Assembly (NCBI GenBank): GCA_902765625.1
Contig: CACXAO010000014.1
Location: forward strand, 1 to 41,058
Reading direction: 5' to 3'
From: an uncultured Ruminococcus sp.
GTDB taxonomy: Bacteria; Bacillota; Clostridia; Oscillospirales; Acutalibacteraceae
DNA: 41,058 nt
The notes beneath the pieces are model-generated. The model saw only the letters and a program-made list of their open reading frames with translations. It ran no database searches and was not told where the DNA came from. Positions 19,626 to 28,667 of this stretch are shown here, in pieces; the first letter of the stretch is position 1, and the number at the start of each line of letters is the position of its first letter. Made by a program: the position numbers and the translations under genes.

Positions 19626-20822
19626 TCAATTCTGTTGTAAAAGCCGCTTCTGCGAAACGTCTATGCCGATCGCTCCCATCGGCGCGGTGATAAGTATGGC
19701 GAGAACCGCGACCGAAAGAATCATGTTTCCGCAGGGCAGTCCCATCGAAAGCGGCACGGCACCGATCGAAGCCTGAACCGTCGCCTTTGGCAGGTAGGCT
19801 ATCACGCAGAACAGCCTTTCCTTTGCCGACAGCGGAGTTTTGACCATGCACATCAGCACTCCCACTGTGCGGAACGCGAGCGCGATAAAGATCATTGCGA
19901 CCGCCATTGCTCCGGCTGAAAGCGTGTAACGGATATCGACCGCCGCTCCGACCAGCACGAAGAGCACCACCTCGGCGGCGATCCAGAGCTTTCCGAAGGT
20001 TCCCGAGAGGTTTTTCGATTCAGCCGCTTCGGATCTCAGCTTAATCAGACAAGCCATAGCCACAACCGCCAGCAGTCCCGAGACCGCGACGGTGTTTTTC
20101 AGCCACGTCTCCGCCGTCATCAGCAAAAACGCGACCGACAGCATGATTATGACCTTCACGCTGCCGTTCAGCTTAAAGCTGCGCTTTCTTGTAAACTCAA
20201 AGAAGAGGTAGAGCAAAAATCCGGCAGCCGCGCCGATAACAACGCCGAGCGCGATCGACACGGGAATATTGACGAGCTGCAAAAGCGGCGCAGACCCGCC
20301 CTGAGCCATTGTAAGGAAGGTGCTGAACAGCACGATAACAAAAACATCGTCGCACGAAGCTCCCGCGAGAATCATCTGCGGAATGCTCTTTTCGGTTCCG
20401 CGCTTATCTTCGATCATCCGGATCATCCGCGGCACAACCACCGCCGGCGATACCGCGCTGAGCACCGCGCCCATCAAAAGCGCCTCTATGCGGTCAAGTC
20501 CCAGCAAAAGCGGCGCAAAGCAAAAATACCCGAGGATTTCCATGCACGCCGGCACAAACGACATCATTACCGCAGGCCGCCCGACCTTTTTTAAGTCGGC
20601 GAGGTTGAGCGTAAGACCCGCGCGGATAAGAATTATTATAAGCGCGATCTGCCTGAGCTGAGAGGATATTCCGAGAATCGAAGGATCGAGCCAGTCGAGC
20701 ACATACGGCCCGACCGCAATGCCCGTTGCAATCATTCCGACTATTCTCGGCAGCCTGACCGCGCTGCAAATTGCGGCGGCTGAGAAGCCGACCAGAAAAA
20801 TCAAGGCAAGCGACAAAAGCAT
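19626..20822 (-). CDS. Cation:proton antiporter family membrane protein
   Basis: A 398-residue integral membrane protein with about 12 hydrophobic segments, similar to CPA-type Na+(K+)/H+ antiporters (Na_H_Exchanger family). The first helices read GFSAAAICSAVRLPRIVGMI and ATGIAVGPYVL, typical of the N-terminal repeat; ILAGASCDDVFVIVLFSTFL carries adjacent Asp residues where the family has its ion-binding Asp(s). The substrate ion cannot be assigned. ATG 20822 (MLLSLALIF) follows GGAGGG; an in-frame ATG seven codons earlier lacks a site. The gene is convergent with the trp operon and single, with its own weak promoter containing a palindrome. Confidence 0.88.
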   Translation of the reverse strand: MLLSLALIFLVGFSAAAICSAVRLPRIVGMIATGIAVGPYVLDWLDPSILGISSQLRQIALIIILIRAGLTLNLADLKKVGRPAVMMSFVPACMEILGYFCFAPLLLGLDRIEALLMGAVLSAVSPAVVVPRMIRMIEDKRGTEKSIPQMILAGASCDDVFVIVLFSTFLTMAQGGSAPLLQLVNIPVSIALGVVIGAAAGFLLYLFFEFTRKRSFKLNGSVKVIIMLSVAFLLMTAETWLKNTVAVSGLLAVVAMACLIKLRSEAAESKNLSGTFGKLWIAAEVVLFVLVGAAVDIRYTLSAGAMAVAMIFIALAFRTVGVLMCMVKTPLSAKERLFCVIAYLPKATVQASIGAVPLSMGLPCGNMILSVAVLAILITAPMGAIGIDVSQKRLLQQN

Positions 20823-20857
20823 ACCGAATCCCTCCAAAATCATTATTTTCCGATACC

Positions 20858-20887
20858 GTCATACCAAACAAGCGTGTTTGTCCGCAA
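20858..20887 (-). promoter_or_regulatory. Possible antiporter promoter with palindrome in spacer
   Basis: Minus strand TTGCGG (20882-20887), 18-base spacer, TATGAC (20858-20863). The spacer holds the inverted repeat CAAACA-N4-TGTTTG (20865-20880), a candidate operator. The promoter boxes are imperfect. Confidence 0.45.
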
Positions 20888-20914
20888 AAAGCCGCCCGAA
20901 AACCGGACGGCTTA
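20883..20914 (-). terminator. Terminator of c-di-GMP operon
   Basis: Minus-strand hairpin AAGCCGTCCGG...CGGGCGGCTT (20889-20913) followed by TTTTTGCGG, immediately after the diguanylate cyclase stop. Confidence 0.75.
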
Positions 20915-20919
20915 TTATT

Positions 20920-22152
20920 TTACCCGTTAACAGATGCTTCCTGCCGGCGCATTGCTTTCAGCTCATGCTTGCGGCGGTACATCTGCTTGTCGGCGCGTTC
21001 AAAAACGTCGCGGATTTTGCGGTCGGAGCCGTTTATCAGATCAGCCATTCCCGAGGCGACAACCACCTTGCCGGTACGCTGATTTTCCGTTGCCTGATGC
21101 TCAAACGCCGCTAGCAGCTCCTCGCGATTGTCAAAGTCCTCGCCCTCGAGAATCACCGCGAATTCGTCGCCGCCTATGCGGTAAACCTCGCTGTGACAGA
21201 AAAACTCGCTTATGAGCATAGACGCGGAACATATGTAGATATCGCCCGTGTCGTGTCCGAGATTGTCGTTGACGGACTTGAGGTCGTTAACGTCAAAAAC
21301 CGCTACCGCAAGATTTACGGCGGTTCCGCCGCGAATATCGGCGTTGAGCTTTTCCTCGTATTCCATATACGCCTGCTTGTTCTTTACGCCCGTGAGCGGA
21401 TCTGTGTAGATTTTCTTTTTAGCCGAACCAAGCTCGCGGGTCTGTTCCTTTTCGCGCGTCAGCATTTCCTCGAGCCTTTTGCGCTGATCCTCCTTTTCGT
21501 CCTCGACAACGAAGGAGTGAAGCAGACAGCTGCACAGCAGAAAGCCCATTGAATACAGCGGAAGCATCGGGTAGAACATCTGCACGACGATAAGCGCCGC
21601 CATAGAAACCGCGCTCAGTCCGATCGTACAGCGCAGCCGCCTTGCCGCAAGCTTGCTCTTGGACTTTGCGACGAACGTATAAATCGATACCATCACAAAC
21701 AGCAGCACCTGGAGAGCGAGGGTTATATACCGCGCGCTGCCTGCGTGATAAATTCCGCTCTCGTCGATCCAAAACTGAATAGGAACAAAGAAATTGACGA
21801 TCAGGAACACGATCTCGCACAGGAACACAAATATTCCTGCAGCGGAGACAATGCCCTTAAGTATCTTGTGTCCCTGCAAGTAGGCGACGACGTAGCGCGT
21901 CCAAAACAGGAATCCTGCTGTCATGGTGATAAAAAACGCAACCGTATCAATGTAAAGCGGGATCACAAGGTGATATTCATTGAAGAACCCCCACAGCACG
22001 TCCGTAAAGCAGAAAGCAAGCATACCGAATAGATAATCGCGGTACTCTCTGCGTGCCGGAACATCGGTGTGACTGTCGTTGTGCCATAGCATATCGCGGT
22101 TGATGATCATATGGATCACGATCGCGAGAATTCCGATTATTGAATAATACAC
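20920..22152 (-). CDS. Membrane diguanylate cyclase (GGDEF)
   Basis: A 410-residue enzyme predicted to make c-di-GMP from two GTP. Seven hydrophobic segments within residues 1-215 suggest a seven-helix membrane sensor; a short coiled coil (about 218-245) leads into a GGDEF domain, 248-400, starting YTDPLTGVKNKQAY. The catalytic motif RIGGDEFAVIL (GGDEF at 327-331) and FDVNDLKSVNDNLGHDTGD are intact. The RxxD inhibitory site that normally sits just before the motif is not present, so product inhibition at that site is unlikely. Start codon is a GTG at 22152 behind GGAGGTGG. Only 21 bases separate it from the upstream GGDEF-EAL gene, so synthase and phosphodiesterase are co-transcribed. Confidence 0.92.
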   Translation of the reverse strand: MYYSIIGILAIVIHMIINRDMLWHNDSHTDVPARREYRDYLFGMLAFCFTDVLWGFFNEYHLVIPLYIDTVAFFITMTAGFLFWTRYVVAYLQGHKILKGIVSAAGIFVFLCEIVFLIVNFFVPIQFWIDESGIYHAGSARYITLALQVLLFVMVSIYTFVAKSKSKLAARRLRCTIGLSAVSMAALIVVQMFYPMLPLYSMGFLLCSCLLHSFVVEDEKEDQRKRLEEMLTREKEQTRELGSAKKKIYTDPLTGVKNKQAYMEYEEKLNADIRGGTAVNLAVAVFDVNDLKSVNDNLGHDTGDIYICSASMLISEFFCHSEVYRIGGDEFAVILEGEDFDNREELLAAFEHQATENQRTGKVVVASGMADLINGSDRKIRDVFERADKQMYRRKHELKAMRRQEASVNG

Positions 22153-22173
22153 TTAACCACCTCCGTCGGGGTG

Positions 22174-25161
22174 TTAATCCTGTGTCGCCCTGATATCGGC
22201 GTTTGTAACTCCGATAATCAGCTGAGGTCCCTCTGCCTCCTCAACCAGCACAGCCTTAAGGCATACCCTGACCAGACGGTCTCCGAATAAGATGCGGTAG
22301 TAGATCCGGAAAATACCGTTTTTCTGTATTTGCTTCATGATATTTTCCTTTGACCACTCCCTGTAAATGGCCGGAACATCGTCGGGATGTGTGTGCGCCT
22401 TGGCTATTTTCAGCGCGGCGTTAAAGAAATCCGAGCCGTGCTTGCTGAGTGCAAGAGCCTCGTAGGCTTTGTTTGCGCTGTACTCCGTAAACTCGTCGGT
22501 CTCCGGATTTACCGTGTAGATGCAGATGAAATCCTTGGAAAGCGCGGTAATGCGCGAATAAATCAGCTGCTCCTGCTTCAGGCGGTCAAAAGCCTTCTTT
22601 TGCCGCACCTGAATGTCTATATTGTTTACGCCGATAATAATATGGTTCTCGTTGGATTTTACCCTGACCGCCTTGAGGCTGACGTACTTAGGCTCGCCGT
22701 CGATAAGCAGGCGGTAGCTCAGGGTAAAGGCGCCCTGAGCATCGATTTCGCTGAGGACGTTTTCCTTTGTAAATGAGTTTATAAACAGCTCAACATCCTT
22801 TTTGTACAGTCTTACGCGCGCGTCTCTGAGGCTTGTGGCAAAGAAATCCGTTCCGTGGCGCTCGACCTCAAGATCGCTCGCAAACGGCTCGGAGCGGTAC
22901 TCGATAAAATTATCGGTCAGCAAGTTTACATAATAAAGGCTTACGTAGTCTGTCGAGAGCGCCTTTGCGATATTTGTGTAGGTGAAGGGAACATTTTTGG
23001 CGTCCGTGATTGCAAGAACGGCAACCGCCACAGCCCTTGTGTCGGTGACATGGTTGACCGCAATGCGCTTGCAGAAGGTATGCACGATCGCGCCGTCCGA
23101 AAGCTCTCCGTCGACGACCAGCTTGTTGCCGTGCTCGGCGCACTCGCGAATGCCCTCGATGACATTCCTGCCTATTTTTTCGCGGCCTTCCTCGTAGCTG
23201 ATTCCAGTTCCGAGAGTAAGGTAACCGATTATTTTTTCCATGAAAACGCGGAAGGTGTTGTTGCAGCGAAGAACCTTGCAGCGCTCGTTCTGCGTTTCGA
23301 CTATCGCCATAGGGACCGTGTTGAAGTAGTGCTCAAACGACACCTGATCGTCGTTCGAAAGAATGGCTAGGTCGTAGAGGTTCACCTTGCCCACAGCGGC
23401 GTAGTAGCCCGACTCCTCGGGGTTTTCAAATCCGATCTGAATACCCTTTTGGTAGCGCTCCAGAATCTTCTCGAACGGAATCGGACGGCAGAAGTAGTAG
23501 CCCTGCATCATGGTGCAGCCGATCTCGCGCAGGAAATCAGCCTGTTCCTTTGTTTCAACGCCCTCGCAAACGGTGTCGACACCGAGAGAGATCGCCATGC
23601 GGATAAGCTCGGTGAGCATAATGCGGCTCTTTTCGCTGTTGTTGAACTCCTTCATGAACCGCATATCGAATTTTATCAGATCAAAGCGCAGGCTCTGCAA
23701 AACGTCGAGGGTAGAGTAGCCGCTGCCGAAGTCGTCCATCCAGACGTGGAAGCCCAGACTGCGGAAGCGCTCGATCTGAGATTTCATAAACTCAAAATCC
23801 TTGCCGACCACGCTCTCGGTGACCTCAATATTCAGCTTGTCGCGGCCCATTCCCGACGCGTCCACAAGCTTGCAGATCTCCTCCACGATATCGCAGGAGT
23901 TAAAATCGGCGCGCGAAAGGTTTACCGATTCGGAAACGACATACAGACCCGCCTCAGCCTGCTTTTTCATTTTTTCGAGCGCCTGCTCGGTTACGTACAA
24001 ATCAAGCTTATAAATCAGGTTTGCTTCCTCGAGGACGCCGATAAACTCGCACGGCGGAATCATGCCCTTAACGGGGTCGTTCCAGCGCACAAGCGCCTCC
24101 TCGTCGCACACGGTGCCGTTTGCCGAACGGATTATCGGCTGATAGTAGACCTCGATCCACTTCTCCCTGATGGCCTTGTCGAGATTATCGACAAAATAGC
24201 GGCGGCTCTCGCTTTGCGCGCGCATTTCGTCGCTGAAATAACAGAAGGTAGAACGGACAACGCTGCGCATTGTGTCGCAGGCGTACTTTGCGCAGTCGCA
24301 CTCGGTACTGATTTCATCGCTGCCGTCCCTGTCGAGGCAGATTCCGACGCGGACAGGAAGCGTCTTGCCCGTTTTTTCGTTGCGGAAATCCTCAAAGAGC
24401 TTTGTCAGCTTATCCTCCGCTACCCGTGAATCGGTAATCGCGCAGAAATGGTCTGAACCGAAGCGGCTGCAGTTATCGTTTTTAAAATACTTCTTCAGAG
24501 CATCCGAAAATCTTCTGAGCAGGTTATCGCCCTCGGCAAAGCCGTATTTGAGGTTAAAAAACTTCATGCCGCAGATGTCGAAAAAGAGCAGCGCGGCGAC
24601 ATTGCCGCTTTCGATATGCGCCCTGCGCCATTCGCGCGCAAGCTCAAAGAAATACGACATGTTTGGCAGTCCGGTCAGATAATCGTAATACCCCGCCTTG
24701 ATCATATTCTCCTCGCGCACGATTTTTTCCATCGCGGCGGTAAGAGAGCTTCTTTCGTTGTCGTTCTCGGTGGTGTAGGTACCCTCGTCGGTGTACCAGA
24801 GATAGGCGAGCCTAACTCCGTCGTCTGTATATACGTGCTCGCCGATCGCGTGGACGATCATATAATCGGTACGGTTTCGGGTAAGGGTGCGGTATACGAT
24901 CTCAAACTTACCTCCCTCAATGGCAAAACGGTAAGCTTCGTTTGCAACTCTGGCTTTATCCTCGGGGTGGGTCAAACGCCACATATCGTTTTCCATAACA
25001 TAATACGCTTCGTCCTTTTTTTCAAAGCCGAACAGATCGCAAAAACCGTCTGACAAGAGGATCGTCTCTACTCTTTTGTCAACAAGCTGATACACGGCAA
25101 ACGGCACGCACAGCTTGTCGAGCATGGAATGAGTCGCGCTGTCAAAGCGGTATTTTTCCAT
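22174..25161 (-). CDS. PAS-GGDEF(degenerate)-EAL-PAS c-di-GMP phosphodiesterase
   Basis: A 995-residue cytoplasmic protein with no membrane segment. Order: PAS-like sensor 10-130 (WRLTHPEDKARV); GGDEF domain 155-310 with the signature changed to GSDHF (235-239), so cyclase activity is unlikely; EAL domain 325-570; then about 400 residues that look like two further PAS-type repeats (LYDLAILSNDDQVSFEHYFN, SLYYVNLLTDNFIEYRSEPF, ICIYTVNPETDEFTEYSANK). EAL catalytic residues are all present: EAL 355-357, N414 in NLSRADF, E446 in EVTES, DD 476-477 in MDDFGSGYS, K497 and E533 in CEGVET. So it should hydrolyse c-di-GMP. ATG 25161 follows GGTGAGAG. First gene of the operon with the cyclase. Confidence 0.92.
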   Translation of the reverse strand: MEKYRFDSATHSMLDKLCVPFAVYQLVDKRVETILLSDGFCDLFGFEKKDEAYYVMENDMWRLTHPEDKARVANEAYRFAIEGGKFEIVYRTLTRNRTDYMIVHAIGEHVYTDDGVRLAYLWYTDEGTYTTENDNERSSLTAAMEKIVREENMIKAGYYDYLTGLPNMSYFFELAREWRRAHIESGNVAALLFFDICGMKFFNLKYGFAEGDNLLRRFSDALKKYFKNDNCSRFGSDHFCAITDSRVAEDKLTKLFEDFRNEKTGKTLPVRVGICLDRDGSDEISTECDCAKYACDTMRSVVRSTFCYFSDEMRAQSESRRYFVDNLDKAIREKWIEVYYQPIIRSANGTVCDEEALVRWNDPVKGMIPPCEFIGVLEEANLIYKLDLYVTEQALEKMKKQAEAGLYVVSESVNLSRADFNSCDIVEEICKLVDASGMGRDKLNIEVTESVVGKDFEFMKSQIERFRSLGFHVWMDDFGSGYSTLDVLQSLRFDLIKFDMRFMKEFNNSEKSRIMLTELIRMAISLGVDTVCEGVETKEQADFLREIGCTMMQGYYFCRPIPFEKILERYQKGIQIGFENPEESGYYAAVGKVNLYDLAILSNDDQVSFEHYFNTVPMAIVETQNERCKVLRCNNTFRVFMEKIIGYLTLGTGISYEEGREKIGRNVIEGIRECAEHGNKLVVDGELSDGAIVHTFCKRIAVNHVTDTRAVAVAVLAITDAKNVPFTYTNIAKALSTDYVSLYYVNLLTDNFIEYRSEPFASDLEVERHGTDFFATSLRDARVRLYKKDVELFINSFTKENVLSEIDAQGAFTLSYRLLIDGEPKYVSLKAVRVKSNENHIIIGVNNIDIQVRQKKAFDRLKQEQLIYSRITALSKDFICIYTVNPETDEFTEYSANKAYEALALSKHGSDFFNAALKIAKAHTHPDDVPAIYREWSKENIMKQIQKNGIFRIYYRILFGDRLVRVCLKAVLVEEAEGPQLIIGVTNADIRATQD

Positions 25162-25184
25162 CTCTCACCATCCCTCTCACTTGG

Positions 25185-25227
25185 TATATCTAGATATAAT
25201 CATAAAATTTTTTCGTGATAATGTCAA
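25185..25227 (-). promoter_or_regulatory. Promoter of c-di-GMP operon with palindrome
   Basis: Minus strand TTGACA (25222-25227), 17-base spacer, TATGAT (25199-25204). A perfect 14-base palindrome TATATCTAGATATA (25185-25198) abuts the -10 box, a likely regulator site. The -35 region TTGACATTATCAC is identical to that of the HD-GYP gene. Confidence 0.7.
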
Positions 25228-25259
25228 TAATTTTCAGCATAATTCAATGAGAAATTTTT

Positions 25260-25296
25260 GTTTAAAATAAAAAATTCCCGCGGCATAACCACGGGA
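25260..25296 (-). terminator. Terminator of the gamma-glutamyl/nadA/cysE operon
   Basis: Minus-strand hairpin TTCCCGTGG-TTATG-CCGCGGGAA (25274-25296, one mismatch) followed by TTTTTTATTTT, about 80 bases after the serine acetyltransferase stop. Confidence 0.8.
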
Positions 25297-25375
25297 AGCT
25301 CAGTTTTATTCCTTATAGTTTTATTTTATCGCAGACCGTCAAAGACTCCTGATATCGTTGACTTTGGGCGGTTTA

Positions 25376-26332
25376 TTAAATCACATAGAACCACGCGTCG
25401 TCAAGCTCTACGTCCTTGCGCTCAACGGGGTGCTTTGAGTCGTAGTTGTACATAAGCTCCTGACTTTTCACGCTCACCTTGGCGCCCTCGGGGATCGAGG
25501 TCGTAATAAAGGCATTGCCGCCGACGACAACGTTTTTGCCGACTACCGTTTCGCCGCCTAAGATAGACGCTCCCGAATAGATCGTCACGTTGTCGCAGAT
25601 CGTGGGGTGACGCTTCTTGCCGCGCAGGTTCTGACCGCCTCTTGTCGACAGCGCGCCGAGGGTCACGCCCTGATAAATCTTGACGTTGTTGCCGATTTCA
25701 GTGGTCTCGCCGATAACGATTCCCGTGCCGTGGTCGATAAAGAAATACTTGCCTATCGTCGTGCCGGGGTGAATGTCGATACCCGTCAGGCTGTGGGCGT
25801 GCTCGGTCATGATTCGCGGTATCATCGGCACGCCGAGCAAAAACAGCTCGTGGGCGACTCTGCTCGTGAAAATCGCGAAAAGACCCGGGTAGGTACAGAT
25901 TATCTCGTCCTTGTTGTACGCGGCGGGGTCGCCGTCGTAAGCCGCCTGAATGTCGGTTTCGATGTACTCGCGGATTTTGGGAATGGTGTCGAGGAACCTG
26001 AAGATGATCTCCTCGGATGCCGCCGCGATGGTCTTGTCGTCCGCCTCGCTGTACTCGGGCGCGTATTTGAGAACGATTGAGGTCTGCTTAATGAGGTTGT
26101 AGATGACGTCCTCCAGCAGAATGGAAATATTATTGCGCACGGTGTAGGTGCGGTAATTTCTGTTGCGGTAGTAGCCGGGATAGATGATGATCCGAAGCTT
26201 TTCGAGGATATCGATCACCACGTCCTTTTCGGGGTACTCAAACATCTTTATCTCGTCGATCACCCTGCCCTTGCCGTAATCGTCCATCAGCTTTTCGGTC
26301 AGTCTGTTGATTTTTGATTCTATATCAGCCAT
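25376..26332 (-). CDS. cysE: Serine O-acetyltransferase
   Basis: Acetylates L-serine with acetyl-CoA to give O-acetylserine, the precursor of cysteine. It has 318 residues: an N-terminal helical domain to about 175, then left-handed beta-helix hexapeptide repeats (GIDIHPGTTIGKYFFIDHGT, GETTEIGNNVKIYQGVTLGA, KRHPTICDNVTIYSGASILG). The His/Asp pair in FIDHGTGIVIGE and the preceding MTEHAHSLTGIDIHP are as in catalytic SATs. It is longer than short CysE forms, resembling the EpsC/SAT type of clostridia. ATG 26332 follows GAGGAGG. Last gene of the five-gene operon, 11 bases after nadA, so cysteine precursor supply is co-expressed with the gamma-glutamyl ligases. Confidence 0.94.
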   Translation of the reverse strand: MADIESKINRLTEKLMDDYGKGRVIDEIKMFEYPEKDVVIDILEKLRIIIYPGYYRNRNYRTYTVRNNISILLEDVIYNLIKQTSIVLKYAPEYSEADDKTIAAASEEIIFRFLDTIPKIREYIETDIQAAYDGDPAAYNKDEIICTYPGLFAIFTSRVAHELFLLGVPMIPRIMTEHAHSLTGIDIHPGTTIGKYFFIDHGTGIVIGETTEIGNNVKIYQGVTLGALSTRGGQNLRGKKRHPTICDNVTIYSGASILGGETVVGKNVVVGGNAFITTSIPEGAKVSVKSQELMYNYDSKHPVERKDVELDDAWFYVI

Positions 26333-26343
26333 AGCTATCCTCC

Positions 26344-27261
26344 TCAGCTTCCGAGCCTTATCATCTCGTCAATGCACCTTCTCGCCTTAGTAATCGTGTC
26401 GCCGTCAAGAAGTATCTCCTCGCCGCCGTTGCCCGCGACGCAGTTATAGAGGTCGACGAGGGTGGTGGATTTCATATTCGGGCAGATCAGCTTTTGCGTG
26501 AGGTAATAAAAACTCTTGTCGGGACAGCGGTACTGCAAATGCTCCTGAATGCTTATCTCGGTTCCGATAATGAACTCCTTATTCGGAGAATTTACCGCGT
26601 AATTCATTATACCCGAGGTCGAGCCGATGTAATCTGCCTCAGCGCAGACCCTCGGGGTGCATTCGGGGTGAACGAGAAGCTCCGCGTTCGGGTGAAGCGA
26701 CTTCGCCTTTTTGACGTCGTCGGTATTTACGCAGGCGTGAATCGGACAGCCGCCCGAAACGAGCTTGAACTCCTTTTCGGGAATCTGCGCCGCCACATAC
26801 GCGCCGAGGTTGCAGTCGGGAATAAAGAGGATTTTGTCGTTATCTATCTTGCGGCAGATCTCAACAGCCGAGGACGAGGTCACGCATACGTCGCAGACGG
26901 TCTTGAGGTCGGCGGTGGTGTTGATGTAGGCTACGACGGTGTAGTCCGGCAGGTGTTCCTTCATCTGCTCAATAAGCTCTCTGTCCATCTGGTCTGCCAT
27001 CGAGCAGCCCGCGTCGGGATTGGGCAGGTAAACGCGCTTTTCGGGAGAGAGCAGCTTGCAGGTTTCAGCCATAAAGCGTACGCCGCTCATGACGATATTT
27101 TGGTTGCTCACCCTGCTCGCGTCAACGCTTAGCTTGTAGCTGTCGCCGGTGTAGTCCGCAACCTCAAGTATCTCCTTAGCCTGATAGCTGTGGGCGAGAA
27201 TGCAGATATCCTTTTCCTTTTTCAGTCTGATTATCTCGTTCTGAATATCGCTGATGTTCAT
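26344..27261 (-). CDS. nadA: Quinolinate synthase A
   Basis: Fe-S enzyme that condenses iminoaspartate with dihydroxyacetone phosphate to quinolinate for NAD synthesis. It has 305 residues with the three-fold repeat and the three cluster cysteines: TTADLKTVCDVCVTSSSAVE (near 110), HPECTPRVCAEADYIGSTSG (near 200) and YNCVAGNGGEEI (near 270). Substrate motifs AHSYQAKEI, PNPDAGCSMAD and FIPDCNLG are conserved. ATG follows AAGGAG. Neither nadB nor nadC lies within the window; instead it sits between a GCS2-family ligase and serine acetyltransferase. Dependence on Fe-S assembly may explain closeness to the isc genes, but that is inference. Confidence 0.94.
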   Translation of the reverse strand: MNISDIQNEIIRLKKEKDICILAHSYQAKEILEVADYTGDSYKLSVDASRVSNQNIVMSGVRFMAETCKLLSPEKRVYLPNPDAGCSMADQMDRELIEQMKEHLPDYTVVAYINTTADLKTVCDVCVTSSSAVEICRKIDNDKILFIPDCNLGAYVAAQIPEKEFKLVSGGCPIHACVNTDDVKKAKSLHPNAELLVHPECTPRVCAEADYIGSTSGIMNYAVNSPNKEFIIGTEISIQEHLQYRCPDKSFYYLTQKLICPNMKSTTLVDLYNCVAGNGGEEILLDGDTITKARRCIDEMIRLGS

Positions 27262-27273
27262 GTAATTCTCCTT

Positions 27274-28659
27274 TTACGCTTCGGCGTAGCTCTTTACGAC
27301 AGAGTAGATGTCCTCGCCGTTTTCAAGGCGGTCGAGCATGGTTTTTGCCGGATTCGTGCGGTTTTTGACTCGTTCAAAGAGCGGCTCAAGGAAGCTTTCC
27401 TCACCCTGACCCCTCTGCGCAAGACCCTCGCGGCTCAGCTCAAGAACCTTGTAAGCGAGGTTGTAAACGCCGTCTGCGTCGACGTACTTGGGCAGCTCCC
27501 TGTGAACGAGCTGATGGCGCAGCTCGGCGGCGTTGTAGCCGTTGTGGTATATCGAATTGTCCGCCTCGATCAGCTTTTTGAGCTGCGCGGTTTTATCCAT
27601 AAGACCGAGATGGAACGCCGCGACGGTCATAACGTCGCCGATCGGCTGACAGCACGAGCTGCGGAACTCGATCGTGCCGCGGTAGGTCAGATCCTCAAAC
27701 TTGAACGTGCGCAGGTACGAGATATCGTCCGCCTGCGGAGTGAACGTCATGAGGTGAGCCTTGCCGTTTTCGGTGTATTCACCGGTCAGGCTGTCGAGGG
27801 TGAAGTACTCAAGGATATTGACCGGCGGAAAGTTGAGGTATTTTCCGTTACGCTCAACGCAGTAGATGCTCGCGGTCGAGATGTAGCTGAGCAGATCGTC
27901 AGCCGAGCTGATATCGCAGTCGTACATTCCGACGTTGTGCTGGTTAACGCCGTGGGTGCTGTTCTCCCAGAGCATGTCGCGGCAGCAGAGCAGATCCTCG
28001 TTCTCGCCTAGGAGAACGGAGTTAGAGAAGATGAGCGCCTTTATCGGTTCGAGCTTGTTGAAGGTATCGATGACCTCGGGCAGCCTTTCGCGGGTAACGT
28101 CGAGTTGCACCTGCGACGCGCTTGAGAACATTCCGAACTGCGGATAGCGGTGGAAGAACATCGGAATGTAGAAGTATTTTGAGAAGGACGACAGGTGGTT
28201 AAACAGCATTTTGTATCTGCCGTTCTCGATCGGGAGGTTGTGGTTAACGCGGCGGTTGGGGTTGATTCCCATGCCCGTGAGCGTATAGTTGTACTTTTTG
28301 AAAAACTCCTGAACGAAGCTGTAGTACGTTTTAAAGCGGTCGTGTATCACAAAGAGGTTCTTTTCCTTGCCGAACGAGAACTCCATGTTGTTGTAGGAGC
28401 AGTCGTAGGAGAACACGTCGCCGTTTTCGCCGTTGACGGCGGAATAGATGTGTCCTTCCTCGTCAAAGCCGGTGGCGGTAAAACCGAACTCGTCCAGAAA
28501 CGCGGCGGTCAGCAGATGAACCCTGTCAAAATCCACCGCCTCTCCGTTCAGATTAACGATCGGCATTTCAATTTCAACGCCGATATAGCTGTCCTTTTTC
28601 TGTTCGGTCGGCTTGATATAGCGGTCGTACAGACAGCTGATTACTTCTTCTCTCGTCAT
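27274..28659 (-). CDS. GCS2-family glutamate-cysteine ligase (GshA/EgtA-like)
   Basis: A 461-residue ATP-dependent ligase of the GCS2 (plant/actinobacterial) family. Recognisable parts are YIGVEIEMPIVNLNG near residue 26 (glutamate/ATP site), NNMEFSFGKEKN, GMGINPNRRVNHNLPI, SASQVQLDV and TYRGTIEFRSSCCQPIGD. The known reaction of the family is joining the gamma-carboxyl of Glu to the amine of Cys or a related compound. It differs in family from the other ligase of the operon (29434-30651), so the two probably use different acceptors or act in sequence. Start ATG 28659; the ribosome binding site (AGGTGAT) is close to the start codon. Spacing is 8 bases after the amidotransferase gene and 12 before nadA. 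Confidence 0.85.
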   Translation of the reverse strand: MTREEVISCLYDRYIKPTEQKKDSYIGVEIEMPIVNLNGEAVDFDRVHLLTAAFLDEFGFTATGFDEEGHIYSAVNGENGDVFSYDCSYNNMEFSFGKEKNLFVIHDRFKTYYSFVQEFFKKYNYTLTGMGINPNRRVNHNLPIENGRYKMLFNHLSSFSKYFYIPMFFHRYPQFGMFSSASQVQLDVTRERLPEVIDTFNKLEPIKALIFSNSVLLGENEDLLCCRDMLWENSTHGVNQHNVGMYDCDISSADDLLSYISTASIYCVERNGKYLNFPPVNILEYFTLDSLTGEYTENGKAHLMTFTPQADDISYLRTFKFEDLTYRGTIEFRSSCCQPIGDVMTVAAFHLGLMDKTAQLKKLIEADNSIYHNGYNAAELRHQLVHRELPKYVDADGVYNLAYKVLELSREGLAQRGQGEESFLEPLFERVKNRTNPAKTMLDRLENGEDIYSVVKSYAEA

Positions 28660-28667
28660 GATATCAC

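Noticed and set aside
23449-24429. 326-codon plus-strand frame opposite the GGDEF-EAL gene
   Set aside because: It is a shadow frame of a gene with strong domain evidence on the minus strand.
27190-28011. 273-codon plus-strand frame opposite the GCS2 ligase
   Set aside because: No domain similarity and no promoter or ribosome binding site; shadow of the ligase gene.
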